Shown: one piece after another, positions 12,901 through 25,825 of the stretch
Position numbering within the stretch: the stretch's first letter is position 1
How the letters are laid out: the number at the start of each line of letters is the position of its first letter
From: Haliclystus octoradiatus
Lineage: Eukaryota; Cnidaria; Staurozoa; Stauromedusae; Haliclystidae
Length of the DNA: 64,000 nt
Direction of reading: 5' to 3'
Assembly: GCA_916610825.1 (NCBI GenBank)
Contig: OU744448.1
Coordinates: forward strand, 26,992,107-27,056,106
Made by a program: the position numbers and the translations under genes
Notes under the pieces: model-generated
Databases searched by the model: none
The model's input: the letters and a program-made list of their open reading frames with translations, nothing else
Told to the model about the DNA's origin: nothing

Positions 12901-15900
12901 TGATTTTAGTGCAATAGTTTTATCCTTCTGTAGAACAGCTTTCCATCCTGTAATAACTTGCGAGACTGTATAAGCCACTATTCCACGTCTTTCCTGACCA
13001 CTGTCTAAAATCCATTTCCATTGCAATAAAATCTGCTCATTAAGATCATTGTTGCATAGTTCCAAGACTTTTGAATGAAATAATATTTGTATACATCGTA
13101 CAAATATACTACTAAAACAGCTGCTTCTTCTATGAAAGTTACAAATTAAATTCCATACAGCATGCAAGATATTTTCAAGAGCTGAAATATTGTTAATATT
13201 TGGTAATAAAATGCATAAACTTTCTAATATAGGTAAAAGCCCTTCACCAGGAGTTAGGTCTAAACAATCGATTCCTTTCTCACATATAATTTCATCAGTA
13301 TAACCACCAAGAGAAGAGCAGGACATGTGCGTTAATTGTGTTTGTCTTTCTCTGTGTTGTAGATAATATTTCACCGAAGACCATAACACAATAATATAGT
13401 CACTTGCAAAATGATTATTATATTCGTCGGAGTTGATATGATCTTTTAATGATAGTTGTGAATAGTCAATCTCAAGTGATATCTCAGCCAAGCATGTTAA
13501 TAATGTATTCTTTAATCCCTTTAATATTTTTGTCTTGGATAATAAAGTACAGATCCAATTCAACATTTTGTAAGCTTTTAATCCTTCATATCCCATTTTC
13601 TTATCACCATTTAATATCTTTATACATTCTCCCACCATACTATCCAAAATGCTTTCAATTTCGTCAAATATTCCATTAACAATTTTATTTTCAAAATCTA
13701 GTTGTAAAAATGAATCAAGTAACTCAAGCAAAAGGTTACTATGATTTTCTGTGAACAGATTGATGAAAAAATAATGTAAAACATCACTAAGATGACTAAA
13801 TATAAAATCGTTCAACTCCATGAATAAACGAGAGTGTGCATCGAAGAATATATTTTTAGAATATTTAACAAGTGTACAATAGAACACCAATGTTACTTCC
13901 ACATGTTTTAAATCAATATATGGGCTTGTTAATATCCTTGACAAAATGTTTTCAACAGGTGAAAATATACTTTTCCAAATATTAATAATTCTATCTTCGT
14001 CAATTTTGAATTCTTCTGATGAATGTTGAGTAAGCAAACTAATAAATGATAATACCCTAGATAAATATTGATTATAGTCTAGTTTTGTATTGAAACATTG
14101 CATCATTTGTTTGGACGCATAACTAAAAATCAACATAGAGGAAGATACACCATCATCAACTTTGTTTTCATTAATACTGTTATCTTTAAGTAGCCAAACA
14201 ACAAAGTTACTGAATGTTTTTGTTGCAGTAAAACCAGGCAATTCTCTCAAAATATTAACAATGTCTAGAATAATTTCTACATCTCTTTCTTGGTCACAAA
14301 ACATTTTGAAACATTCCAAAAGATTTGAAATAGTACCATATTTGATATTTTCAGCGTAATTGGTTAGACCAGATTGTAGAAATGATTTTAACTCTTTCAG
14401 TAAATATACATCGCATGGTATGGTACATGTAAATGAAATTGTTGACAAGGCGTATGTTATATAAAACATTGGAACATGTGATAGGCTGGCACAATTTAAC
14501 AATGACGAAATAAGCTGAAACAACAAATAAAAATCGAGGTAATATAATTATAACTATCCTAGTTCTAATTTATAAGATCTTGGTTTATTATCTTATAAAA
14601 TGTTAATGGACAAAGAAATTGTTTAGCATAAAAACAAAATATGTGAAGATTGAGGCAAGCTTCATATTATAATTGTATTACAGTATGCATTACAATCAAG
14701 AATTTGTGTACATTTTCTTTGCATTACAATACTATTAATGGTGATCTGAGATGAATTCAATTTTAATTTCTAGAGCATCCCCCCGGCGATTTATAGTTCA
14801 TGAAGTCATGAACTTTGAATGGCCCCATTTTCATGAAATTTTTCATGCTTATTCATTAGCTTTTATGAAACATCTGGGCATTTGGCATCTATGAGCAGTT
14901 CAAAAGCCATTCATAAACTCATGGATTATTTTTTGCAGGGGTAGTGACTTAAAGGATACAAAAAAGATGTTCAATAACTATTATACAGTTAATGCTGAGT
15001 TAATGAAACTAATTTCAATTTAACCTGAGGAATCATTGGATGTAAGCTTGCCAACAACATCAAAGTTCATCAACTGGAGTCACAACTGCTTTTACTGATT
15101 CAGCATAGGGCGTGGAATGGTGTAAAAAATATTGTTTTACAAGGGCTGTAATTCAACGCCAAACTTTTATGGCGAAGAATCAGCGAAGAGTATTTTAAAG
15201 AGAGGTTTGGTGGGCTAGACTGAAATATCTCCCCATCCTTGTACTTTTCTAGCAAATTGCATGCCTTTCTTTGAACATTTGCAATAAACTTCAACGCCAA
15301 TAATTGAGAATTATTACCATTTCCAAGACGTGTTGGAACCATTAACTGTCGTAATTGCATCAAATATTTTTACTCAAATGTCTGATTAGTCTCTAAATGA
15401 ATGAAATGTTGTTGATCGTGATTGGACAGCCTTTATATTCAATCGCTATTACAAGCGCAGAGACGCGACACGAAAACAACATGGCAAGGAAAATTAAATC
15501 AATAAACAACAAACACTGTAGTTCAGCCACACTATTTAATGGCGATAGAAAAGCAGCTATTGGTTGATCCACTGCTGTTTGGTCATCCTCTTATTTTGAT
15601 TATGATTACAGATTTACTCTTTATTTGCTTCGTTCATTCGACAAAATAAGTTTATCCCGTGCCCAATTATAAAATTTGTAGCGGTTTGAGTTTAATTCCG
15701 GAATTTTCTGCGCAGCATGAATGAATGCAGTATACCATTTGATTATTAATGATGTTAAAGTCTAATTTCAGATTTATTGAAAAACTAGATATCTTTGGTA
15801 AAATTAATTGTGAAATACTTGCTGTAAATGAAATTGAAGTAAATTGATAATAAGATCCTTGGAGTCGATGGTCTTGTACTGGGCTGGATTTTCATGGTCA

Positions 15901-18900
15901 AGCATTCTTTGCGAAAGCAAGGAAGCCAATTTTCTTGCCCCATGCTGAATCAGTAAAAACAAGATTTTGTTTGTCCAGTTAGCAGATTCTACTGTTTACC
16001 AAGTTTACATTTTGACAATGAGTCTGCAAGCAAGCTAAATGATACCATTTACAAAGAATTTGGTGGGAAAATGATGAACCGATGAATGAACATACGGTTT
16101 TGGGAACTCTTTTTTACTGTATATGTTAAGATTGAATTGCACATTACAACATACCTTTGTAATAAAATCTGATTGATTTTCAGCACTCAATAGGGCCATG
16201 AACATTGACAAGAAATGAGTTATCCTTGGCACAATAACAGGGAGAGATTGTGATATAGATTGAGCATCGTATAATCTAATTGAATTCAAATGAGGTAGTA
16301 ATGTCTTAATGATAAAATCCCATCCACAATGTTGCTCAGTTTGACAAAAAAGAGAAGGATTTGAATTAAGAATAATATTGAGCATGCGATCTGAAATAAC
16401 TTTTGTTTCATGTTCCAAACCACGCTTGAAAATTGCTTCCAGCCATATTGGATGCATATGTGGAACACCTAGAAGTAGGAAAACATCATTTAATGAGTGA
16501 CAGGTACTTAGTTTAACTCCACAATACTGATCAGTGACAGATAAAACACTGTGATTTGCAACGTTTTGATTTTCATTAAATTACTGCCAGGCTATTGAAA
16601 AAGGCAGCGTGGGCAGGATTATTATATCTTACTTATAGAGTTAAAATAATCCACATATTGTAATCTCTTGAAATATTTCTGTTTTAAAAATTAGTGGGCT
16701 AAACAAACCATGAAACATTATACTGTATAATAAATATAAGATGAGAAAACATTCGTTTCTCCTGTGATAAAGCTTTGCGTTGCGAAAACAAAGACATTTT
16801 GGCTTCTCAACTTTCACAAACATGACTAACCTCTTGATAAATATTTTGTAGCTCTTACTTTTGATATCGAATTTTAACAGTTGTGGAGCCATTCAAAAAT
16901 ACATCAACATAATTAAAACATTTATTATTGTTATTTCTGGGAATCAGATTTATCGAATGTTTACAATCAAGCAAAACGGTTTCTGTTAGATTTGACCTCT
17001 ATATAATTTTGGCTTGGTGTTCTGTTTTGAATAGCTAACAATGCACTTTCTCAACAGTTTATAGTTACCGCGAAACAAAACCAGCCAAAAAATTAACCCT
17101 AGCAACGCGGGGGACTCATTGCTAGTATCATTGCTAGTACAGTCAAACTTGTTATAACGGTCACATAGTATTTTCTATTGAATCAAACCTGTAAATAAAG
17201 GCCACCTGTCTATAGTGGTCAATTTATCTACCTCTCGTAGCTGGCCGTTATATACAGGTTTAACTGTATATCATAAAATGAATAGTGCTAGGAAGCAAGT
17301 ACAATGCAAAAATCGCCATTATGATAACAAAATGTTATCAAAGTTTTTGAAACGCAAATTAATTACAATTTTCTATACATCCAAACTTTCCATAATGGGT
17401 TACCTCTATATATTGTCCATCTGTCTATCGTAGTGCCTCGTTATCATTATTTAGCCTCAATATTATTGTTAACTACATATAGAAGTATTACTTAATGTAA
17501 TTACTAACTAGTCTGATTTAGAGTGTAGTAATATGAAGACTACATAAATTATATCTTACTGTTGAATACATTAGTCATTGTCTCTTTGTTATACATTAGA
17601 GTAATAAGCAAGCTCTACACTGTATTGGCCACTTTAATGATTTATAAAAAGTAATTACTCAATTGAATCAACTAACATCTATGTATAAAAAAGCAACCAG
17701 CTTATCGTTGTAATCTATTCAGATCTTACAGGTGACTGTTACATACATCTTTCACTGTAATCTACATTAAAGTATCTTATGTACAGCGGTAAATGGAGTG
17801 GTCAAAACTGTAGATTTCCACTATGCTTGCCAACTTGATCTATATATATCACAATGATGATGACGATAAATATATATAGTTCAATCAAGTAAATATTACA
17901 AATAATAACAAGATTATTTAGGTGTAGCAGAAAAATCCCAAATCTTGTAATCAGTAGGCCTAATTGTAGGCTTGTTATAGGCCTACAAAGGAAAATATTA
18001 GAATGGCACTTGGTGTAAAATTGTGACTGAGTTTTTTTTTCAGTATCCAGAAGGTTTCCATTCCAAAATCTCTACTACTGTACTATATAAAAATGACCTT
18101 TAAAACTTTGTACGCGCTAATCTCAAAAACCATGCGAAGAAATCCTGAACATCATACATCATTCGAAAGCTCTCTTTCGTGTTCTGAACATAGGCTATGT
18201 GTAATTTTTAAAAATCAATTAAATTCGGCGTACAATTGAAAAATCAAGTTTTCCGTAAAAGATCAAAGTTGCCGCCATTCAGAGCGAAGCCGTGCAGGTA
18301 ATGCTGAACCGTGAATATGATGAAGTGTTTTGAAATCTCGAATTCGAACAAAATCAAAAACATAAATTGGGATGATGACGAAAACTGCTTTCTACTTTTG
18401 TGATTATTTATGTTTAATTAACTGTCAGTTAAATAATTTTACTACAGAGAGAGTGCTGTGTTTACGAAATTCAAAACATCTATGAATTTTAAACAATATT
18501 CAGTTTCAATTGTTTGAATTATAAAAACATCCCCAAATATCCGCTGTATCAAATTATCTATCAAAAGTATTTAGTAACAGTGACAAGGAAAATCATGATG
18601 AAATGTAAACATGAATAAATCTCAAATCTCTAAAGGCTCCTGGTCCAAAGGATAATTTCAACATTTATTCAAAAAAATTCAAGTCAACAATCAGACAAAT
18701 GCAATGAAGGCGTGGCGGTAGACCGTGGTAGGATTTAGCTGTAAACCACGGTCCACGCAATAGTATTAGGTTAGGGTTAGGGTTAGTCTGACAATTTTTC
18801 TGTATAATTGTGCATTGACATTCATCAGCCAGCTTTTAAATTAAAAGCCTATTCAAAAAGTCATAACCTAAATGAAACCAGACCAATTAAATGTTTTCCT

Positions 18901-21900
18901 TTCCACTGCTATCACTCGGGGATATAATTATGAAGATGAATGTAATATGTGTATTATTGCTTCATCTAGCTATCCAATGAAGAAATTTATTTCGATAAAA
19001 CAGTATTAAACCTATTCTTTTGATAAAACGGTATTGACGTATTTTTTTATATAGTTCATATTGAATTAGATATCTACAGTATAGATTTATTAATATCAAA
19101 CTGCAGTTGGAAAATTTAAATCGTTTGGCAAAATCTTACTTTAATTAATGCTTTTAAATCATGAAATATTATCAGTATATATAGCCTAGTACTGGTATGG
19201 AAGGAATAGGTCATTATAATTAACACACTTACACACTTTCACTAGCTTTTAATAATTACGTCTCAATTTTCTTTATACGACATTTTATGGATTTTTATGG
19301 CGATGAATAAATCTTTTTGAATAAGACGGTTTCGAAATATTTTATCTTTCACATTGTTAGATATACCTGCAGTAAAGATTATTAATATCAAATTGCAACT
19401 GGAAGTCTTGAGAATATTTGGCAGAATTTTACTTTAATTAATGCTTCTAAATCATGAAATATTATTAATATATGCAGGACTGGAATGGAAGGATTATGAC
19501 ATTTTAATTAACTCACTTTCATTAGCTTTTAATAATTACGTTTCAATTTTCTTAATATGGCATTTTATGTATGACGTATTTTCTATATGGTTCTTATTGA
19601 GCTAGATATCTGTAGTAAATTATTAATAGGCCTATTAAACTGCAACTGGAAGTCTTGAGGATACTTGGCAGAATTTTATTTCGATTAATACTTCTACATC
19701 ATGAGATATTATTAGTATATGCAGGACTGGTATGGAAGGATTATGACATTTTAATTAAGACAATTTCATATAGCTTTTGATAATTACGCTTCAATTTTCT
19801 TATGGCATTTTATGTATGATGTATAGATATCTGTAGTAGATTATTAATAGCAAACTGCAACTGGAAGTCTTGAGAATATCTTAATTTGATTGAATTTATG
19901 CAGAACTTGCAAAATCTTACTTATTCATGTCATTCATAAATTCATTTTCAAACCATGATTTACTACTATACTGGTATATGGGCGGATTTCTTTTAAACTG
20001 GAAAATGCTATTATAGTATACAGTATTGAAATACAGGGGGATTATGACATTTTAGTTTTAAGCGTATATACATACATTTTAGTATATGCTACATACATTT
20101 AAGTCTTCAAAGCTTCTTCGACTTTAATAAACATTACTCATTTTGGTAACTGCATGGATTTGAAACATGATAGCTAAATTATAAAAATTATGCTCAATGC
20201 TGTTACTACTTATATATTGAAATGGTCAAATAGTGTAACTGAAATCCGTACCATGTTTAGTTTAAAATTTTCCAAAACGCTTCAGTAATCATTGTAACAT
20301 TGAAGTTATTTTAACTTTAGCAAAGTATTTTTCAGCATGATATGAACTAACTGAAATCGAATAACGCTTAAATTGTAAGAGTCAATCTTTACTATATACC
20401 GTTCATGTTACCAATAGATTTTTGATTCTGAAATCCATACTATGTATAGAGCGGATCCACCTCCTTAGTGAAGAAAATTAAATACAACTTCTCAACAGTA
20501 ACAGCATTGGGCCGAAGGCCCACAAGGCCCTCCGCAGGAGCTAGAAAAAGCTGCCAGAGGCAGTCTTTTCTTCTAGTAGTATTCAAATCTCTAAGTTGTC
20601 TAATAGAAAGCTAAATTGGAGCAAATTAAAATTTCTATATTATCGTTATAAGCGTTTGAGCAAAGAATTTGCAACAGTATATTATTATGTCACCAATTTT
20701 ACCATTGATATGTTATATTTTTCATACAGTTTTACATATTTTTTATAATTTTGAAGTTATTGACTAATATCATCATTTTGGAGTTTTTTCCTTCTATCAA
20801 TTTCAAGCCCTTTTCTTCATTCTCCTAGGCTTTTAGCAATGATTAATTTCCAATATTTGCCTATGAATTATACATTTTACTTAACTGTTCTGCTAAACAC
20901 AAAACATCAGCATCATAACCTATCCATCAAATAGAAATAATAAGATGGCCTACTATAGCCAACTAGCAATTACCAGCATTGGATTGGGGAGAACCATGGG
21001 CAAATCCCGCACAAACAATAGCAAGCTATGACGTAAAGCCGTAAAGACTGCATAATAAAAAGATACATTTTGTTTCGATACAAAAAGTAGGCTACAATAA
21101 TCTAAATGAGACAACAAGCCAAACAAAACTTGATCCAAACACGGTGGTTCTAATGATACTACTTTCATACATTTTGATGCAGAGTTTGTAGAGTTATTAG
21201 AGTACAAACGATTGAAGGGAGTCTCTGTTAAATGTCAAGAGGAGAGGGTTTTCTAAAATATGATGTTGTAATCGAGCATAATTCTTAAATTTGATTGGTT
21301 GGTCCATGTGTTTGGAAATTCAAGGGTAAAATTTTTTTCAAAAATTCCCGTCAAAATTTGTTGATAAAATTTTGTCAGATGCTCAAAGCTGAAGAAGAAT
21401 AGGAAACTGCAATGTAGTACTAAAGAAATTTACAACAAAGCTATTTCTATTTTAGAAATATCAACGTTTTGAAGCTTTAATTTGATCCAAGGACATTTTA
21501 TTAAGTAAAAACAAAGAATCTATATGGAATTTTAAATCATTGATTCAAGATTCAAACGACCTTCCGCAATATACAAATTTGATTCTGATAATTGTTTTAT
21601 TTTAGAAAAGGGTTAGGGGAGACCGGCGAGATTTGGACCTAGGGAGACATGGGACAAGAGCGTTCCTGATTACCCATGTAAATTATCTTCTAATATGCTG
21701 TACCTATATTACTTCATTTCATGTTGTTTCCCTAAATTTCAATAATCAATAATAACTAATTGTCAAAAAGTGTTGGTTTACTAGCTTTAGACGATCGTCA
21801 TACGTTTTGCTGCTTCTCTTTTGATTCAATTAACTTTAGAAAAAGTGTTCAATTTCCAGTTTGAAAGGTGCCATTGCAAAGGTTTCACTTTGATGAATCA

Positions 21901-24900
21901 TTTGATATAAACATTTGTATACATTCCTGTTGATGAGGAGTGCAGCCTCATTTTTTGCTGGGAAGCCAAACGGGGAGACATGGAACGACGCGTTTAAGCA
22001 TCAACGACAAATGGGAAACTAATCGTATTTGATTGATATATGAGTTTTTTTCATTTATATGCGCTATATTTGACTTTTTTACTTTGTGGAGATAAATTTG
22101 CTACATCCATTCCAATTAGACTGATGACAGGTGCATCAAATGAATGTTCTTTATTCATGCTAAAATAATTCAAATTACTTCTTGCTGGCTTAATTTTGAT
22201 CAAATAAACTTCCTAAATCAAAGCAACAGCTGTGTTGTCTGATACTGAACAGGTAATTTGTCAGTTATGTAATGAAATTTCAAAAACGTAGGCCTGATCC
22301 ATGTCACCCCACCGTGTCCCAAGTCTCCCCACTCAAATGGTCGGTCTTCCGTACTGAATATTTGAAAAAATGCTACATTTACGTAACTGATATTCTTACC
22401 CTTCTGAATTGAGCATTTTGGCTAATTAATGACATAACATTTGTTACATTTGCGCAACCAGAATAATTTTAATAATTAAAAATGTGAAAACTGGTCCAAG
22501 TCTCCCCGGTCTACCTAGCACACTTTTGCCGTGTTTGTATTCAAATTTACTACACACAGAAAAGTTGGAAGACATTCGGGAAGTGTTGAAAGCACTCATG
22601 TCTTCCAACATTCCCTGTGTAGTAAACATGAATACAAACACGGCAAAAGTGTGTGGTAGCCCTTCACTATTACATTAAAATTGACTTACCTGCCGAGTTT
22701 TTTTCTGAAAATAATTCTTCAAGAGACGGGTATTGCTCAAGAACAGGAAGGATAATATGAGGCTAGTAAATTTCAAAAATGATAAACAATAAAAAAAGTT
22801 AGAAAATCATCCTTCAGTGATGCACAATTCAGATATGTGCCTTGTCTAACGTGAAAACGCAATGCAGTCAAACCTGATATTGTGGTCACATGAATACAGC
22901 GGTCACATGTCTGTAGTGATCACTCTTGGTATGTCTCAAATAGTATTTTCTATTGAATAAACCCTATAAATAAAGGTCACTTGTATACCGTATACAGTAG
23001 TGGTCAATTGACCCACTTCTCATAGTTGGAGTTTATAAACAGGTTTCACTGTATCAAGATATCACTAGCATAAAAGACTGGCAGACTATTGCCACCTTAT
23101 CACATCTGTGCCACCTTTAGCTACTGATTAAATGTTGTATATACTAGGTTATTTCGTCTCAAATATCTTACACTTGAGAAATGACTGAGAAACTGAGGGA
23201 AACTGAATCACACACAAATAAAGATGTTCGCAATTATAGGTATAGATAAGCAGGGTGTTTCTGTAAGTAGTAGCTATGCAGAGAACAATATAATTTTTCA
23301 AACTTGATCTGACATTTTTATTGCCGATATTTCATGTGGAGAATCCAATCAGGATGCAAAAAACTTTCAATAGAATTCTCTTTATAACATTATAAATTAG
23401 AGAAGCAGTACAAGGTTATTATGTTATAGGCCTACGATACATTTTCATAATTTATAAACATAAAAAAAAAAATTTGAAAGAAAAGAAAAGGAAATGCCAG
23501 TAGAAAGACGAAATTCATCGGCAGTTTGCCGATGGCTGACCGCTATATTGTTCTCTGTAGCTATGAATAATAATTAGTGAGCCCTTCTTTATTTTTATTG
23601 ACAATGAAAAGTCCCAATTTATGAAACAAGCATTAAGGGACAACGTACAGAATAATACAGACAGGATGGCATTCATAAAAAAAAGATAATTTTAAAGAAT
23701 TGATAATCAATGGATAACATATAATTTTTTGTCTTTATCTAGCTGTAGTATGCTGCTATTGCAAGTAAAAGTGCATGTGTTGACTCAATAGGGGCTTCTA
23801 CTGAAAAATCTATATCAAATAAATGAATAACTCTGCTGTAAGTAGTTTGAAGCTGATCTGATAAGATATAGCGGATATTTTAAAATATCAATATGTCTAT
23901 TGTGTGGCGTCAATTTTAAACATGTTTTTGAAGCTGGAATAATTTAAAAGAATGTAGAATCTTAGGAAAATAGACACGGGCAGAATAGACATTAAAACAT
24001 TGATATCTCTATCATTTCTTATCGGATCGGCATCAAACTTTTACCAATCAATTTTTTTTGATATAGAGGCTGAGTAGCTATACATCAGAATCAATAATTT
24101 ACATAAAAGTGATTTTTTGGTAGAAGCATTTATGGGCTGAGATAGGAACATTAACTATACTAACCTGTTTTTCTTCGAGTGTATCGAAGAACAAAAACAC
24201 CTTTTCCCATGCAAGTAGACATCTTTCTTTATCATTTAGTGACCAAACAAATAAAGGTTCATTTGAATCACTATGTGATTCACCAATATTAACCATTGGA
24301 TTTCTTTTGCACATTGAAACCACTGACTTATGGATATATAATGCTCTTTTCCTAGTCAAGCAATCACCTGATGACATTGCAAATACAATGTCATGCCATA
24401 TTAGGCTTTTATTTAAAACCTGATATAAATATTCCTCCCAGGATGTATCATCCATCAGTGTACATAAAATAATGATTTCTTTGTTTATCTTAGATTGTTT
24501 GTCTCTTTCACATGGAACTTTCTCACAACAATTCCAAAACGACTGTAATATAAATAAAACAGAAAAATTCAATGATTTAAAGTCGTAAACAGGCAGTCAC
24601 AAAGTACGGGATCCTGGGAAACAATATCTGTGACACCCTGGTTGTAAAGTACATTCAAACCTGTTATAACGGTCACCTCTATACACCTGTCTATAGTGGT
24701 CACTCTTGCAATGCCTAAAATAGTATTTTCTATTGAACCAAACCTGTATATAAAGGCCACCTGTCTATAGTGGTCAACTTATCTACCTCTCGTAGCTGGC
24801 CATTATATACAGGCTTCACTGTATCCAGTCTGAAAATATTAATTGTATTGACATATTGTATTGAACTGATTATGATTACTTTGGTATGTATTAATCAAAC

Positions 24901-25825
24901 TCTCATATTACTACATTGCCTAATATCCCGCTTTCCATCCGTACCAGAGGGGGGATATTACGCAAGTTCGACTGTAAGGATAATAAAAGTTTTGAACAAT
25001 GGAAGCATGGCCAGCCTTACATTCAGAGAACATCTTTCTTTAAACGCTTCTTGTTCTGGCCTTCTGGGTCTCAAATTTGTGGCAAAAATAATTGAAAGAG
25101 GCAGATCATGCAGTCAATTTGGAAAGAAATAATGTCTATAAAAATTGGATATCTCTTACCTCTATCAAAGTATGTTTATTCAGACTATTTTGTTTGAAGA
25201 AAGAAGGAATTGTTGAAAGTGATTGCTTCACATAGAATGATATTGATTCTTCTTCACAAAATATCAATACCATCAACTTATCAAATGTTCCACGCAACAG
25301 TAACGTACACACTGGGTTCAAAATGATTTCAGATTTCAATAAGGCAGAAAGAAGAGTAAGATGTGCCTCCAGGGGCAGAGAATCCCATTCTTTAACTTTA
25401 GCATGTAAAACTTGTAAATTTGCCTTTTCTTTCAATTGTTTCAGATCATGGTGTTCATTGTCAATCTTTCTTGCTGTGGGGATTTCGTCCAGAGCATTTG
25501 ATATATTATAATGAATAAACCATAGTAGAATTTCACTTGAAAACAACGACTTCTTGCAAACGTGTACAATAGTTTCCAGGAGTTCAACAACATTACTGTT
25601 TCCAATTTTGCAATTACCATCACGCCAACTTGAAGTAGCTTGATTTTGCAAAGCAGGTAAGCAAATGTCAATCAAAATTGAGCATAAAGCTTCATCTGAT
25701 ACATCTAATAAAGGAATTAGACCGCATAGTGATTGACATAATAAATGATATTGACTGCTGCTTGCCACATTACCATCGGGTTGAATACTTTCTAAAATGA
25801 GAAGCAACTTGCTGTCGTCCGCCAT
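9992..25825 (-). CDS. TARBP1: TARBP1 (Trm3-like) tRNA/RNA 2'-O-ribose methyltransferase, complete
   Basis: In the family this is a large helical-repeat protein ending in a SpoU/TrmH (SPOUT) methyltransferase domain. Yeast Trm3 makes Gm18 in tRNA, and human TARBP1 is its homologue, first named for binding HIV TAR RNA. Seven exons read downward: 25825-25160, 24542-24165, 22762-22690, 16468-16155, 14514-11817, 11311-10868 and 10122-9992. All have GT-AG borders and exact phase matches, giving 1567 codons plus TGA (human protein 1621). The ATG at 25825 (MADDSK) has a good context, CAACATGG. Residues 1-1376 are helical and leucine-rich with no other domain seen. The catalytic domain has motif 1 [14 protein letters not shown] (about 1430-1443), motif 2 [10 protein letters not shown] (1516-1525) and motif 3 [12 protein letters not shown] (1545-1556), so the active-site set appears intact. 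Exon 5 is unusually long (2698 bp). The gene is divergent from POLR2G and convergent with POLR1C. Confidence 0.96.
10623..10775. mobile_element. GTTCATGAAC-palindrome element, copy 2
   Basis: This copy lies in the last TARBP1 intron. Its left end is CCCCTGTAAAAAACAG and its right end CCACAGGGGC is the inverse. Inside are GAGTTCATGAACTGTTCATG and ATTCATGAACTGTTCAT, separated by GAATGGCCCAAT, a spacer also present in the copies at 14779 and 32987. Confidence 0.75.
14779..14941. mobile_element. GTTCATGAAC-palindrome element, copy 3
   Basis: A C-rich left end (CCCCCCGGCGATTT) and a right end TTTTTTGCAGGGG frame diverged ATGAACT/TTCATGAA units and the conserved spacer GAATGGCCCC. It sits in the TARBP1 intron between the exons at 14514 and 16155. 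Confidence 0.65.
14942..16154. other. TARBP1 intron sequence, nothing else recognised
   Basis: This intronic stretch holds one unrecognised 87-codon open frame on the - strand (15100-15363) with no splice or family support. I see no other structure in it. Confidence 0.5.
17140..17266. mobile_element. pogo/Tigger-like MITE, copy A
   Basis: It is bounded by TA on both sides. The left end CAGTCAAACTTGTTATAACG is the imperfect inverse of the right end CGTTATATACAGGTTTAACTG. The inner sequence (AAAGGCCACCTGTCTATAGT and CTCGTAGCTGGCCG) is shared with three other copies. The CAG ends with a TA duplication match the pogo/Tigger group of Tc1/mariner, which is inference from the termini only. Confidence 0.75.
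18768..18786 (+). repeat. Short interstitial TTAGGG repeat
   Basis: Three tandem copies of the metazoan telomere unit (TTAGGTTAGGGTTAGGGTTA with one imperfect unit) follow a small inverted repeat (CCGTGGTA and TAAACCACGGTCCACGC). The run is too short to indicate a chromosome end. Confidence 0.7.
19020..19900. repeat. Diverged tandem repeat, about four units of 215-290 bp
   Basis: The same ordered block recurs: TAGATATCTGTAGTA, TTATTAATA, AACTGCAACTGGAAGTCTTG, GGCAGAATTTTA, ATCATGAAATATTATTA, GCAGGACTGGTATGGAAGGA, TTATGACATTTTAATTA and ATTACGTTTCAATTTTCTT. The CTGCAACTGG anchor appears near 19101, 19392, 19639 and 19853, so the spacing falls from about 290 to 215 bp. A fainter fifth trace lies near 20020-20060. 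It is in the long TARBP1 intron. Confidence 0.8.
21612..22510. mobile_element. DNA-transposon-like element with GGGGAGAC ends
   Basis: The left end reads GGTTAGGGGAGACCGGCGAG then ATTTGG. The right end (CCAAGTCTCCCCGGT) is its imperfect inverse. GGGGAGACATGG-type boxes recur inside on one strand (near 21640 and 21975) and CCAAGTCTCCCC on the other (near 22320), so it has subterminal repeats. There is no transposase frame. The fold-back element at 22511 abuts its right end. Confidence 0.55.
22511..22665. repeat. Fold-back element, copy 2
   Basis: Long inverted arms carry CACACTTTTGCCGTGTTTGT then ATTCAAATTTACTAC on the left and the complement on the right, with GGAAGACAT and ATGTCTTCC nearer the centre. 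The arm shares TTTGTATTCA and TTTACTA with the element at 1280-1472. It lies just outside the 73-bp TARBP1 exon. Confidence 0.8.
22865..23051. mobile_element. pogo/Tigger-like MITE, copy B
   Basis: The left end CAGTCAAACCTGATATTGTGG pairs with the right end AACAGGTTTCACTG, which is followed by TA. The inner text includes AGTATTTTCTATTGAATAAA and AAATAAAGGTCACTTGTA, as in the other copies. The left flank is not TA, so that boundary may have decayed. Confidence 0.65.
24652..24821. mobile_element. pogo/Tigger-like MITE, copy C
   Basis: TA flanks both ends. The left end CATTCAAACCTGTTATAACG and the right end ATTATATACAGGCTTCACTG form an inverted pair, and the inside matches copies A and D closely. 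It is in the first TARBP1 intron. Confidence 0.8.

Larger units (their letters stand above)
16469..22689. other. Long TARBP1 intron (6.2 kb) rich in repeats
   Basis: This is the largest intron of TARBP1, between the 73-bp exon and the 314-bp exon. It contains a pogo-like element (17140-17266), a TTAGGG run (18768-18786), a diverged tandem array (19020-19900), a DNA-transposon-like element (21612-22510) and a fold-back element (22511-22665). I found no nested gene. Confidence 0.7.

Noticed and set aside
15100-15363. 87-codon open frame on - inside a TARBP1 intron
   Set aside because: No recognised family, and TARBP1 exons on both sides already join in phase without it.
18768-18786. Chromosome end (telomere)
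   Set aside because: Only about three TTAGGG units inside an intron.
20953-21207. 84-codon open frame on -
   Set aside because: No family resemblance or splice context; lies in the long TARBP1 intron.
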